64,000 nucleotides of DNA. It comes from JAJPJE01 sp963848375. GTDB lineage: Bacteria; Acidobacteriota; Terriglobia; Terriglobales; Acidobacteriaceae. The position numbers were made by a program, and so were the translations under genes. Below the pieces are notes generated by a model, which ran no database searches, had not been told where the DNA came from, and worked only from the letters and a program-made list of their open reading frames with translations. Positions 8,012 through 17,354 of this stretch are shown here, piece by piece. The stretch is from the NCBI GenBank assembly GCA_963848375.1, contig CAWKDK010000022.1:40553-104552 (forward strand). Reading direction: 5' to 3'. Within the stretch, counting starts at the first letter, position 1; the number at the start of each line of letters is the position of its first letter.

Positions 8012-10111
8012 TCATAAGCGGGCGCTCCGATTCGGGGCGCCCTTTGTTTTGCCGGACGTGACTTTTGTTTTGCCGGCAGTCTCGATGATCAGGTTCGATT
8101 CGGGTGACACCGTAAACCTCATACCTGCCGGAATGGCAGTCGTCGCACTGTATTCGGTGATGATGGCCGGACCGCGATACCAGCGATTTACCGTGAGAGA
8201 CTCGCGATCGTAGATCTTGCAAGCTGAAGGCTTACCGTCGAGCCAGATTTTGGCGTTTTGCACTGGCAGGTTGGACTTCTTGGGTTGGGCGAGACGAGCG
8301 GGCGTCTTCGACTTCAAACGGGCTCGCAGACGGAGCGTAACAATTTCTATCGCGCGAGATTCATCCGCATATCCATAACGGCGTTTGTGCTCGGACGCAA
8401 ATAACGAAGGCAGAGTGCGTCCCCACGGAATGTTCAACTCAAAGCCCTGTCCTCGATAACGAACATCGGCAGTTGTCACAATTTCTAGTTTGCCCGACCA
8501 GCCTTCAGAGGCGAAGTCACGCTCGGCTTGTTCGCGCAAGGCGCGGAATTGCAGTTCGATCTCATCGACAAATTGCTTGGGCAGCTGCATCTTCTTCGCT
8601 GCGGGCGAAGAGACAACTTTGAGGACGGTGCGTGAGTAGTCCTTAATCACGTCACTTACGAGAATGCCGAATGCCGAGAGCGCGCCCGGATAGGAAGGAA
8701 CGATCACACGCGGAATGCCGAGCGCCGAAGCGAGCTCGCAGGCATGCAGTCCTCCAGCGCCACCGAACGCGACGAGTGTAAAGTCGCGCGGATCGTAACC
8801 GCGTTCGACAGACACAACGCGGATGGCCTTTTCCATGGTGGCGTTCACCACACGCAGAACGCCGGCAGCAAATTCTTCGACAGAGAGACTGGATTTTTGC
8901 GCTCGCAGCCAGCTGGCAACGATAGATCGAGTACGCACGAGATCGAGCTGAAACTGGCCGCCGAGAAATGCCTCCGGGCGCAATCGTCCTAATAAGAGGT
9001 TCGCATCTGTGACTGTTGGCTGCTCGCCCTTTCCGTAACAGATCGGACCGGGATCGGCTCCCGCGGATTCTGGGCCGACGCGAAGTGCACCGCCAGCGTC
9101 GAAGCGAGCGATTGAGCCGCCTCCAGCTCCAACTGTATGGATGTCGAGCATGGGGACGCGTACGGGGAGCCCGGCGACCTCGGCTTCGTTGGTGGCATGG
9201 ATCTCGCCATCGACCAGGGCGACGTCCGTAGAAGTCCCGCCCATATCGAAGGAGATGATGCGGTGGTAACTGCTCAGCCGCGCCATGGCGGAAGCGCCAA
9301 CCACTCCGCCCGCGGGACCAGATAGCACGGTGCGAACCGGCTCGCGTGCAGCCGATTCGAGAACGGTAATTCCTCCGGAGGATTGCATGACGAAGATGCT
9401 GGTCTTCGTCTTCGACTGCAGGCTGCGCTCGAGCGAGCGCAAGTATTTCTCCATGAGCGGCTGTAGATAGGCGTTCACGGTTACCGTACTGGCGCGCTCG
9501 TATTCGCGGAATTCGGGCAGAAGCTGATGTGAGATCGAAAGCGGCACACGCAGATTCTTAAGCGCCTCGGCCACACTTCGTTCGTTAGTGGAATTGGCGA
9601 AGGAGAACAAAAGCGAAACGGCGATCGCTTCAGGATGTGCGGCGGATACGCGTTCCGCGAGCCGGGACAACTCACCCACATTTGTGGACGTGAGAATTTC
9701 TCCTCCAGGTCCTGTACGCTCGCGCACTCCAAAACGCATTTCAGACGGAACCAGCGGCTCTACCTTGTCGAAAAACAGGTCGTACAATTTCGGGCGCGCC
9801 TGCCGCCCGATCTCGATCGTGTCTTCGAAGCCAGCGGTGGTGACGAAAGCGACCCGTGCTCCTTTGCGTTGCAGCAACGCGTTGGTGCCCACGGTGGTGC
9901 CGTGCAATAGCCGCAACTCCGAGCCGGGCTTCAGTATTCTGCGAACCGCTTCGGAAATGGCACGCGAGGCATCGTCGGGCGTGGAGAACACCTTCAGCAT
10001 TTGCACGCGTCCGTTTTCTGTCCACACGCAATCGGTGAAGGTACCGCCAGTGTCGACGGCAATCACCATGGGCGCCGCAGCTCGAGTGTGGTTGCGAGGC
10101 ATGTCACTCAA
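8012..10111 (-). CDS. Hydantoinase/oxoprolinase A-type subunit (HyuA-like)
   Basis: A 699-residue protein of the HyuA/acetone carboxylase beta family, with an actin-like ATPase fold. The N-terminal phosphate-binding loop is AVDTGGTFTDCVW, the second is SFDMGGTSTDVAL near 295, and GAGGGSIARFDAGG near 335 is a typical family motif. Such subunits perform ATP-dependent hydrolysis of N-methylhydantoin or 5-oxoproline, normally with a HyuB partner. No hyuB lies next to it, so the substrate cannot be told. The downstream gene on the same strand is the rimI-like gene upstream at 10657, 48 bases before the start. Frame is intact. Confidence 0.9.
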   Translation of the reverse strand: MSDMPRNHTRAAAPMVIAVDTGGTFTDCVWTENGRVQMLKVFSTPDDASRAISEAVRRILKPGSELRLLHGTTVGTNALLQRKGARVAFVTTAGFEDTIEIGRQARPKLYDLFFDKVEPLVPSEMRFGVRERTGPGGEILTSTNVGELSRLAERVSAAHPEAIAVSLLFSFANSTNERSVAEALKNLRVPLSISHQLLPEFREYERASTVTVNAYLQPLMEKYLRSLERSLQSKTKTSIFVMQSSGGITVLESAAREPVRTVLSGPAGGVVGASAMARLSSYHRIISFDMGGTSTDVALVDGEIHATNEAEVAGLPVRVPMLDIHTVGAGGGSIARFDAGGALRVGPESAGADPGPICYGKGEQPTVTDANLLLGRLRPEAFLGGQFQLDLVRTRSIVASWLRAQKSSLSVEEFAAGVLRVVNATMEKAIRVVSVERGYDPRDFTLVAFGGAGGLHACELASALGIPRVIVPSYPGALSAFGILVSDVIKDYSRTVLKVVSSPAAKKMQLPKQFVDEIELQFRALREQAERDFASEGWSGKLEIVTTADVRYRGQGFELNIPWGRTLPSLFASEHKRRYGYADESRAIEIVTLRLRARLKSKTPARLAQPKKSNLPVQNAKIWLDGKPSACKIYDRESLTVNRWYRGPAIITEYSATTAIPAGMRFTVSPESNLIIETAGKTKVTSGKTKGAPNRSARL
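8020..8050 (+). terminator. Terminator after the csbD-like gene
   Basis: GGGCGC (8020-8025) and GCGCCC (8037-8042) form a stem, followed by TTTGTTTT. The hairpin lies inside the last codons of the converging hydantoinase gene, so the same bases serve as terminator on one strand and coding sequence on the other. Confidence 0.75.
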
Positions 10112-10159
10112 GCATGCGTTAAGAGAATGTCTTTCGTCCAGCAGGAAGGAGGCGACGGA

Positions 10160-10657
10160 TCATCGCGTGGTTTTCGTGCGACGCTTGGGCGCTGAGTCGA
10201 GCAGGCTCTTGCCCATTAAGAAGGCGTCCAAGTCGCCCATGTAATAACGAGGGAGAGTTCTGAGAACTGCGTATCCCAGCCTCTGATAAAACGAGATTGC
10301 GCTTTCGTTGTCGACGGCCGTTTCCAGAAAGATGGAATGACAACCTTCCGATCGAAGGCGCTGCTCGGCAGCTTCCATCATTAATGAGCCGACGCCCTCA
10401 CGGCGAAATTCGGGATTCACGTCGATGGTGACGACGTGTCCGAGGCCCCGCTTGTGACGCTGGCCAACCAGGAAGCCGGCGATATCCGCTGCTTCCCTAC
10501 CGTTCGCTTCAGCCACAAGCGTGAACGTGCCGGGCGCTTCCATGTAGTGTTTCAATTCGCGCTGCGTGTATGCGATGCCAGATGGAAAACACTGCTGGTC
10601 AAGCTGCCAAAGCAACTGGAACTCACCAGCGCGAAAATCTCGGAGGGTGATGGCCAC
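10160..10657 (-). CDS. GNAT N-acetyltransferase, RimI-like
   Basis: A 165-residue GNAT protein. The acetyl-CoA loop is visible as RREGVGSLMMEAAEQRLRS (about 95-113), preceded by VVTIDVNPEF and followed by ETAVDNESAISFYQRLGY, the pattern typical of RimI-type protein N-terminal acetyltransferases. The target could be ribosomal protein S18 or another amino group. It is followed by the HyuA-like gene on the same strand 48 bases later. A short basic tail (PKRRTKTTR) is unusual. The rimI assignment is from similarity only. Confidence 0.85.
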   Translation of the reverse strand: MAITLRDFRAGEFQLLWQLDQQCFPSGIAYTQRELKHYMEAPGTFTLVAEANGREAADIAGFLVGQRHKRGLGHVVTIDVNPEFRREGVGSLMMEAAEQRLRSEGCHSIFLETAVDNESAISFYQRLGYAVLRTLPRYYMGDLDAFLMGKSLLDSAPKRRTKTTR

Positions 10658-10771
10658 CGATCCATTTGAAATCCAAGTGCGCGTTGAGTAAAGAGCGCGC
10701 GTTGATTTGTCATCGGCGCAGGTGCAGCTGTGATTGCTACAATGATGTAAGCAAACATAAGGATAATAACG

Positions 10772-11011
10772 ATGTCAGAACCGAGTTACGAAGAACTGAA
10801 AGCGAAACTTGCTGAACTTGAGAAGAAGACTTCCCGTCGCGGCGGCAGCCTGGAATTCCGCGTCGGCGAAAAAGGCGGAGTCAGTGTCTATGGACTGGGC
10901 CGCTTTCCTGTGACGCTTTACTACGAGCAGTGGAACCGGCTGCTGGATCAAGCCGAAAACCTGCGCAGCTTCCTGGAAGAAAATAAGAGCAAGTTGAAGC
11001 TGAAAGAGTAG
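10772..11011 (+). CDS. Small conserved hypothetical protein
   Basis: A 79-residue soluble protein with a charged N-terminal helix (YEELKAKLAELEKK), a beta-rich middle (LEFRVGEKGGVSVYGLGRFP) and a C-terminal helix (LDQAENLRSFLEENKSKL). The layout resembles short orphan proteins found in Acidobacteriota. I do not recognise a function. It stands between two genes on the other strand with its own AAGGATAATAACG leader. Confidence 0.7.
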   Translation: MSEPSYEELKAKLAELEKKTSRRGGSLEFRVGEKGGVSVYGLGRFPVTLYYEQWNRLLDQAENLRSFLEENKSKLKLKE

Positions 11012-11030
11012 TCAGCCGAGCGCGGCGACG

Positions 11031-12155
11031 CTAGCCGATGCTGACCAGCTCTTCCGTTCGCTTCAGCTGGCCGCAGGCGGCGTAGATATCTCGCCCGCGT
11101 GGACGTCGAACAAACGCGGGCACACCACCGTCCATCAACACGCGCTGAAAAGCAGTCACAGCACCTTCTGACGGAGTCCCGTACGGAAGGTCCGGGCCCG
11201 GGTTCAACGCGATCAGGTTGACCTTGGCGCGAAGCCCACGCAGCAACTTCACTACTTCCTGAGCATTCGCAACTGAGTCATTGACGCCGCTGAGCAGAAC
11301 ATATTCGAAAGTCAGGCGCTCGCGTGGACGAAGCGGGAAAGAGCGCGCGGCTGCGAGCAATCTCTTCAAATCCCACTTGCGATTGATGGGCATCACTGCC
11401 TCACGAATCGCGTCGTTAGAAGCGTTGAGCGAGATCGCCAGTTTCGGCCGAACCGGTTCTTTTGCGAAATCTTCGATACGAGGAACGATGCCAGCGGTGG
11501 AAACCGTCATTCGCGGCTCAGGTATTCCAACCTCTTCGACCAGCAGACGCGCGGCCTTCATGAAGTTGTCGTAGTTCAGGAATGGCTCGCCCATTCCCAT
11601 GAAGACCAGGTTGATGCGCCGCTGCTCGACTTCAACCTTCTGATCTGAGAGAACCGCGAGTACCTGGCCAACGATCTCTCCGGCCGTCAGGTTGCGCCTG
11701 ACGCCAAGCTTTGCAGTCAGGCAGAATTGGCAGTTCACCGCGCAGCCGACCTGGCTGGATATACAAATCGTGGCTCGGCTCCAGTTGGAGCCGCTACTAC
11801 TCTCCTCTTCACCTGCTTCGGATCCGTCGCCAGCTTCGCCGCCATCTCCTTCGGGCATCCAGACCGTCTCAACGCTCTCGCCATCGGCAAGGCCGATCAA
11901 ATACCGGACTGTGCCGTCGACGGATTGAAAACGCTTCTGAATGGAGGGCATGCCGATGCGGTAACCCCGCTCCGCAAGTTGACCTCGGAACTCGGCGGGA
12001 AGCGTCGAGATCGCCTGGAACTCTGCCTTGCGCTGGCGATAGATGGCCTCCGACAGCTGCCTGCCGCGGTACGCCAATTGCCCATTTTCCGCGGCAATCC
12101 CCGTAAGCTCTTGTAAATTAAGGCCTAATAGTTCGAATTTTAAGTCGATGGTCAT
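11031..12155 (-). CDS. rlmN: 23S rRNA (adenine2503-C2)-methyltransferase RlmN
   Basis: A 374-residue radical SAM methyltransferase that modifies A2503 of 23S rRNA and often A37 of some tRNAs. The radical SAM cysteines are in CAVNCQFC near residue 137. Also visible are the SAM-binding GMGEPFLNYDN, the SLNASNDAIREAVMPINRK strand, and an acceptor-cysteine region near the C-terminus (RGRDIYAACGQL). An acidic, low-complexity insertion (about 102-120, rich in G, E, D and S) before the cluster is unusual for the family. Intact; divergent from the M16 peptidase gene. Confidence 0.96.
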   Translation of the reverse strand: MTIDLKFELLGLNLQELTGIAAENGQLAYRGRQLSEAIYRQRKAEFQAISTLPAEFRGQLAERGYRIGMPSIQKRFQSVDGTVRYLIGLADGESVETVWMPEGDGGEAGDGSEAGEEESSSGSNWSRATICISSQVGCAVNCQFCLTAKLGVRRNLTAGEIVGQVLAVLSDQKVEVEQRRINLVFMGMGEPFLNYDNFMKAARLLVEEVGIPEPRMTVSTAGIVPRIEDFAKEPVRPKLAISLNASNDAIREAVMPINRKWDLKRLLAAARSFPLRPRERLTFEYVLLSGVNDSVANAQEVVKLLRGLRAKVNLIALNPGPDLPYGTPSEGAVTAFQRVLMDGGVPAFVRRPRGRDIYAACGQLKRTEELVSIG

Positions 12156-12257
12156 GCATCAAACAGCCAGCTACGGATTACACGGGTACAAACAGCCCAG
12201 CTCGAAACACTTTTTCAGAACGATTGCTTAACTCTCCACCATAGAACTGCGTACAGT

Positions 12258-13637
12258 ATGCAACAATTTAAGCCAGACACGACCCAGCCGGACCGTCTGC
12301 CGCACAATACCGCGGTATCTATTTCAGAGGGAGTTCCCTTCGTCGCGGCTGGCCAGCAGGTTATGGAAGGTTTACGCAACATTCGCCGCCAAGTTTTACC
12401 TAACGGTTTGACGATCCTCACCGAGGAAATGCGTCACATTCGTTCTGTTTCCCTTGGAATCTGGATCAAGACAGGATCGAGGAACGAAACTCCCGAATCA
12501 AACGGCATCTCGCATTTCGTTGAGCACATGCTGTTCAAAGGCACCCAGACGCGTCCCGCGGAACAGATTGCGCGTGAGGTCGATTCCATTGGCGGCAACA
12601 TGGACGCGTTCACCGCCAAAGAGTGCATCTGCTTCGACGTTAAGGTCCTGGATGAACATCTGCCGGTTGCATGGGACATTTTGAGCGATCTGGTACTTCA
12701 CCCGACTTTCGATCAAAAGGAATTGGCGCGTGAGCGCGGAGTCATCCTCGAAGAAATCAAGATGGATGAGGATAATCCCGACTATCTGGTGCACGAGATC
12801 TTCACCCAGAATTTCTGGAAGGATCATCCGCTCGGGAAGCCAATCCTCGGCACCAAGGAGACAGTGCGCCGCTTCGAACAGCCAATGCTGTTCGACTATT
12901 ACGGGCGGTACTTCATCCCCAACAATATGATTCTGGCGGTTGCCGGAAACATGGACCACGACCGCGTAGTCGAACTGGTGGCCCAGCGCTTCTTATCGCT
13001 ACCCAGCGGTCCGAACGGTTTTTATCAAGCTGCCCCGAAAACGCAGTCGCGAATCATCATGCGGAACAAGAAGGCGCTCGAACAGGTGCAGCTGTGCATC
13101 GGCGTGCCTTCGCTTTCCATCGGACATGAGAAGAGATTCGCTTCTTATATCTTGAATACCGTTCTGGGTGGAGGGATGAGTTCCCGTCTATTCCAGAGCG
13201 TTCGGGAACGTCAGGGCCTTGCCTACGCGATCTATAGCGAACTGAACCCGTTTCGGGACACCGGCTGCTTATCTATCTATGCAGGTACTTCCCGCGAGGC
13301 GGCCACGAAGGTGGTGCAGTCGGTGGTGGCGGAATTCCGGAAATTGAAGCAGGAAGCCATTACGCCGGACGAACTGCGCCGCAGCAAAGATCAGCTGAAG
13401 GGCAATCTGATGCTGAGCCTCGAATCTTCGACGGCACGTATGTCGAATCTGGCCCGCCAGGAGATGTATTTCGACCGCTTCTACTCCATGGACGAGATTA
13501 TCGATCGCGTCGAGGGAGTGACCGCAGAAGCTGTCATGCAGCTCGCACAAACGTGTTTCACTACTGAAAACATCGCAGTTACCGTTTTAGGAAATTTGAA
13601 CGGCCTGAAGATGAATCGGGACTACCTGAGCTGCTAA
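12258..13637 (+). CDS. M16 family zinc peptidase (insulinase-like)
   Basis: A 459-residue M16B-type peptidase. The inverted zinc motif HFVEH is at residues 86-90, with the second zinc ligand in a downstream E-rich segment (ERGVILEEI). The C-terminal half (about 230-450) is the inactive M16 repeat, with the SSRLFQSVRERQGLAY motif. Members process peptides in the cytosol or periplasm; no signal peptide is seen. The first 35 residues look non-homologous, so translation may begin at the ATG at 12363. Neither start has a strong ribosome site. Confidence 0.92.
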   Translation: MQQFKPDTTQPDRLPHNTAVSISEGVPFVAAGQQVMEGLRNIRRQVLPNGLTILTEEMRHIRSVSLGIWIKTGSRNETPESNGISHFVEHMLFKGTQTRPAEQIAREVDSIGGNMDAFTAKECICFDVKVLDEHLPVAWDILSDLVLHPTFDQKELARERGVILEEIKMDEDNPDYLVHEIFTQNFWKDHPLGKPILGTKETVRRFEQPMLFDYYGRYFIPNNMILAVAGNMDHDRVVELVAQRFLSLPSGPNGFYQAAPKTQSRIIMRNKKALEQVQLCIGVPSLSIGHEKRFASYILNTVLGGGMSSRLFQSVRERQGLAYAIYSELNPFRDTGCLSIYAGTSREAATKVVQSVVAEFRKLKQEAITPDELRRSKDQLKGNLMLSLESSTARMSNLARQEMYFDRFYSMDEIIDRVEGVTAEAVMQLAQTCFTTENIAVTVLGNLNGLKMNRDYLSC

Positions 13638-14024
13638 AATATCTTCGGTAAATGCAATTTCTCTGCTTTTTCTCGTTCCCATCCCAGGCGTCTGCAATTG
13701 TCTACTTAGGTCGCAGACAATACCCACAAAGAGTGTCCTCAGAGGACGCCTGGAACGATCGGGGGCGAGAGGGGCTCGAGTTTGACAAATTCAGTTGTGC
13801 ACAGAGTGACACAAAACGTCAAATTGATCGCTTTCAACGCACTTGATTCCTATTTTGGATTCAGATTGTCGGGCACGACGAATGCTTGACTGTAACTGAT
13901 TTGCAATCAAAGGACTTTCTTCAAATAGACCGAGGAGAGCTCGTACAGTCGCGCTGATTTTGGTCTAGCTGAATGCAAATACTCAAGCCGTGGCTGAGAG
14001 CCAAGAAACACTCCAGAGGAGCAC
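13638..14024 (+). promoter_or_regulatory. Leader region with sigma-54-like promoter for the first pilin
   Basis: This 387-base gap has no gene. At 13872-13885 the pattern GG-N10-GC occurs in the context CGGGCACG-N4-ATGCT, close to the sigma-54 consensus TGGCACG-N4-TTGCW. It lies about 140 bases before the pilin start. The conserved stretch CCAAGAAACA-CTCCAGAGGAGC just before the start is shared with the second pilin copy. Confidence 0.5.
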
Positions 14025-14523
14025 ATGCGTAAACAAAAAGGTTTCTCGTTAATCGAACTTCTGATCGTTGTGGCGATCATCCTGATCATCGCCGCGATTG
14101 CCATTCCCAACTTGCTGCGCGCCCGTATGTCTGCCAATGAATCGTCGGCCGCTGCGGTTCATCCGCACCATCTCGACACGCGGAAGTCACTTACTTTACC
14201 ACCTATCAGGCACTGGCTTTGCCGACGACACTGGCTGCGCTTGGAACGCCGCGCTGGCGGATGCACGACTGCCGACTGCAGCGGCCGGTGCTTGCTTGAT
14301 CGACGCGTGCTGACTCGGCGCAGCCGCTGCACGCCGAAGAGCGGATACATATTCGACGTTCAGGCTCACGGTACCGGCACTCTGGATTTGAAGCCAGTGC
14401 GTACGCCCAGACATGGAACCGCACCGGTCTCCGGTACTTTCTGCGCCACGGAAGACAATGTGGTTCACGTCAAAGTTCCAACTGCTCAGGACGCGGCTGG
14501 TTGCGCAATGCCGCAGCGTGCAT
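14025..14523 (+). pseudogene. Type IV pilin-like gene, copy 1 (frame-disrupted)
   Basis: The gene begins MRKQKGFSLIELLIVVAII, a class III signal with the prepilin peptidase site G/F, the glutamate at +5 of the mature protein, and the hydrophobic N-terminal helix. After ANESSAA the frame breaks. The rest of a pilin can be read by switching frames several times: IRTIST, then EVTYFTTYQAL, then GFADDTGC and ACLIDA, then PKSGYIFDVQ and the terminal SGTFCATEDNVVHVKV. Each break is repaired by one base. The gene has its own promoter-like site, ribosome site (AGAGGAG) and terminator, so it is either a recently broken pilin or an intact one with read errors. Confidence 0.8.
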
Positions 14524-14594
14524 AGCGTTACCTGCTCTGAACAATCAGTTGAAAGTCAGATTTGGCGAAGTACCTGGGGGAGGGTACAAGCCGG

Positions 14595-14626
14595 GGGAGC
14601 AAGGAAACTTGCTCCCTTCTTCTTTT
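14595..14626 (+). terminator. Terminator after pilin copy 1
   Basis: A perfect 9-bp stem GGGAGCAAG / CTTGCTCCC with a GAAA tetraloop is followed by TTCTTCTTTT. Confidence 0.9.
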
Positions 14627-14786
14627 GACCGATTTGCACGCCAGACCAGATTAGTGGCACTCTGTCTCTGACAGAAAATGTCAAGTTCGACGAACTTCGC
14701 TAAGATCACGCTAACTGTTATACGTAGACAGATATTTGTAATTTCAGCGTCTAGTTTTTAGGCATTTAGCTCCCATTCTCGGAATA

Positions 14787-14806
14787 CTGGCGCGTCAGCT
14801 GCATGT
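14787..14806 (+). promoter_or_regulatory. Sigma-54-like promoter of pilin copy 2
   Basis: CTGGCGCG-TCAG-CTGCA holds the GG (14789-14790) and GC (14801-14802) elements exactly 10 bases apart, 50 bases before the pilin start. The same spacing occurs before copy 1. Confidence 0.5.
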
Positions 14807-14851
14807 ACAGAATGCTGTGGCTGAGGCCAAGAAACATTCCAGAGGAGCAAG

Positions 14852-15390
14852 ATGCGTAAACAAAAAGGTTTCTCGTTAATCGAACTTCTGATCGTTGTGG
14901 CGATCATCCTGATCATCGCAGCGATTGCCATTCCCAACTTGTTACGTGCCCGAATGTGAGCGGCAAACGAGGCATCGCGCGGCTAGCGGAGTACCGTTCG
15001 ATTACAGCCGCGGAGCATCGGACTTACTACCAGACTTTCCAGATCGGTGTTAACCTCTGCGGATGTCACCCTTGCAGAAGCTTGGATCTACGTCAACAGG
15101 ATGTGGGGGAGGCGGTACCTCGAATTCCGCCTGCTTGATCGATTGGGTTGTGACTAATTCCGCGGTGGTACCTAAGAGCGGATATACGTTTCAAGTAAGT
15201 GCCGGCTCCAGCGGGGACAATGGCAGCTTATGTCGCCCCAGTGCGTTCGCCAGCTACTGGGGCCAGACAGGCATCCGGAGTTTTTGCAGCGATGGAAGAT
15301 AACGTAGTCCGCGTGAAGTTTCCGCCGGCCCAAGATGCCGCGGCCAATGCGAATGCATGTGCGGGCTTTTCGATGCTCAACAGTCAATAA
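14852..15390 (+). pseudogene. Type IV pilin-like gene, copy 2 (frame-disrupted)
   Basis: The first 34 codons and about 35 bases upstream are almost identical to copy 1, including the AGAGGAG ribosome site. After the LLRARM segment a TGA interrupts the frame, where a serine codon would be expected. Downstream frames give AANEAS, ITAAEHRTYYQTFQIG, then STGCGGGGTSNSACLIDWV with KSGYTFQVSAGS, then the pilin tail FAAMEDNVVRVKF and a final cysteine. The C-terminal body differs from copy 1, so the two are diverged paralogues with a homogenised N-terminus. Confidence 0.78.
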
Positions 15391-15819
15391 TTGATCTCTT
15401 GGAAGCGGAATAGTTCCTGCTTTCTACGTCGATCTCGTTTGCCTACGGAGGCGTGAGCCCTTAGACAGCGTTGTTCAGCATTAACGCAGGCACTGGGCCT
15501 CTTTCTCAGCGGTTCGCAGAAGTAACGCTCTCGCATAAGGTTCGTTCTGACCGGCCGCGAGCGGGTGCGCAGGGCGCTCCCTTTTCTCTTTTCCGGGCTA
15601 ATCCACTCGATACAACGGATCGTTGGGATTGACCATCCACGCTGGCCAACCAGTGTTAACCCTCAATGACAAAAAGTGTCATCCCGGCCTGCAGGAAGAA
15701 TCTGCTTCGCGACTGCATCAACACAAAATATTGCAAATACAAGATTTACGTCTTATTAGCCCGGTTGTGGCCCTTAACAGAGCAGTGGCCTTTATTTTGC
15801 AACTACTTCTACTGAACCC
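15391..15819 (+). other. Intergenic region between pilin copies 2 and 3
   Basis: There is no gene here. GAGCG (15559-15563) and CGCTC (15575-15579) followed by CCTTTTCTCTTTT form a modest terminator for copy 2. A TGACA-AAAAG-TGTCA inverted repeat lies at 15667-15681 and could be an operator or a weak hairpin. No clear sigma-54 site was found before copy 3. Confidence 0.45.
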
Positions 15820-16377
15820 ATGAAACCCGGGCCAAATACCGAAAGGTTTTACCTTAATCGAATTATTAATCGTAGTAGCGATTATCTTCATCATCGCGGC
15901 GATTGCGATTCCCAACCTGCTGAGAGCGCGGGCTGTCCGCGCAGGAAGGAGCGGCCGTGTATACCGGTGAAAACCCTGAACACCGCAGAGACCACCTATA
16001 TAACGACCTACCCGACGTGCGGCTATGTCGGTAATGACACCACTAGGCGGAGATGGGAGCTGGACCAGGGCGCGTCGGGCATTCTGGACAACGTATTCCC
16101 CGACCGCGAGGGATACCACTACGCCATCAACCCCCAGCAGCACTCGCGGGAGTTTGCGGTGTGGATTTCGGGCAGGAACATACACGATTATAGGCCACGC
16201 CGATTGGCTGGAAACGGCCACCGAGAGGTCACTATTTATTCTGATCCCTCGGCAGCAATTCATTTCAAGGTTGACCGCCGATGCTGGACGCTGACCGATC
16301 CCAACCGATCCAGTAGGAGCGGGTTTCGGACGGACCAAAGATGTCGCGTCCTCGCCAATATCGAGAACTACGAGTAA
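15820..16377 (+). pseudogene. Type IV pilin-like gene, copy 3 (frame-disrupted)
   Basis: From ATG 15820 the reading is out of phase with the pilin segment KGFTLIELLIVVAIIFIIAA, which starts a few codons later. One added A in the GAAAGG run would join them. After IPNLLRARA the frame breaks again, and NTAETTYITTYPTCGY, a typical pilin segment, appears in another frame, continuing to GYHYAINP. The tail overlaps the region in front of the ABC transporter gene. It is the most diverged of the three tandem pilins. Confidence 0.7.
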
Positions 16378-16418
16378 CTCTTTATAATCTGTCCAACCTT
16401 GGAGGGAAACGACCGTCC

Positions 16419-17354
16419 TTGGACGCCATACATACGGCAGCGCTCGAAAAGACCTATCTAACCGGATTCTGGCGGAAGCACCCAAAACAAGCACTGAAGC
16501 CGCTGACGCTCGAAGTTCGCGAAGGTGAGATCTTCGGCTATCTGGGCCCCAATGGTGCCGGCAAAACCACAACCCTTCGGCTTTTGATGGGGCTCGTAAA
16601 GCCAACGTCCGGATCCGCAACAATTCTTGGTGGGACTATCCAGGACCCCGCGATTCGGGCGCAAATCGGATTTCTTCCCGAACAGCCATATTTCTACGAC
16701 TATCTTACTGCGACGGAATTGTTGAACTACTACGCGCAGCTCTCCGGCGTGCCTGCGGGAGAGCGCAAGCAGCGAATCACCGCCTCCCTCGATCGTGTCG
16801 GTCTTGCAAAAGACGCGGTCAACACGCAATTGCGCAAGTTCTCAAAGGGAATGCTGCAGCGCGTCGGAATCGCCCAAGCTATTCTGCACAATCCCAAGCT
16901 CGTGTTTCTCGACGAGCCGATGTCCGGGCTCGATCCAATTGGCCGCCACGAAGTTCGCGACTTGATCGCGTCTCTCAAAGAGGAAGGTAAAACGGTCTTC
17001 TTCTCGACTCACATCCTCTCCGACGCCGAAGCGCTGTGCGATCGCGTGGCGATCGTTGCCAACGGACAATTGCGCGGAATAGGAGCAGTCGCTGAACTGA
17101 CCGCGAATGTGCGCGGAAAGGTCGAAGTGATTTGGGAAGGGATCGCGGCGATGCCTGCGATCCAGGCACTCGGCGGAAATCCTCACGTCGCTGGAGAAAT
17201 GATTCGCGCCGTCGTCGACGATTCCGCGGTCGATCGCGTGATCGATGCGTTGCGTATCAACAAGGCTCGCATCATCTCGCTCACTCCGGTGAGAACAACT
17301 CTGGAAGATTATTTCCTCAGCAAGCTTTCGCAGTCTTCGGGAGAAACCAACTAA
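16419..17354 (+). CDS. ABC transporter ATP-binding protein
   Basis: About 311 residues. From the TTG start, Walker A GPNGAGKTT is near residue 50, then the Q-loop (GFLPEQPYFY), the signature FSKGMLQRVGIAQAI, Walker B LVFLDEPMSGLDP and the H-loop STHILSD. A C-terminal domain of about 90 residues is typical of ABC-2 type exporters (CcmA/NatA class). I chose the TTG at 16419, preceded by GGAGGG (16401-16406), over a TTG-less upstream ATG at 16341 that lies in the pilin remnant. It is followed at once by its permease gene. The substrate is unknown. Confidence 0.92.
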   Translation: MDAIHTAALEKTYLTGFWRKHPKQALKPLTLEVREGEIFGYLGPNGAGKTTTLRLLMGLVKPTSGSATILGGTIQDPAIRAQIGFLPEQPYFYDYLTATELLNYYAQLSGVPAGERKQRITASLDRVGLAKDAVNTQLRKFSKGMLQRVGIAQAILHNPKLVFLDEPMSGLDPIGRHEVRDLIASLKEEGKTVFFSTHILSDAEALCDRVAIVANGQLRGIGAVAELTANVRGKVEVIWEGIAAMPAIQALGGNPHVAGEMIRAVVDDSAVDRVIDALRINKARIISLTPVRTTLEDYFLSKLSQSSGETN

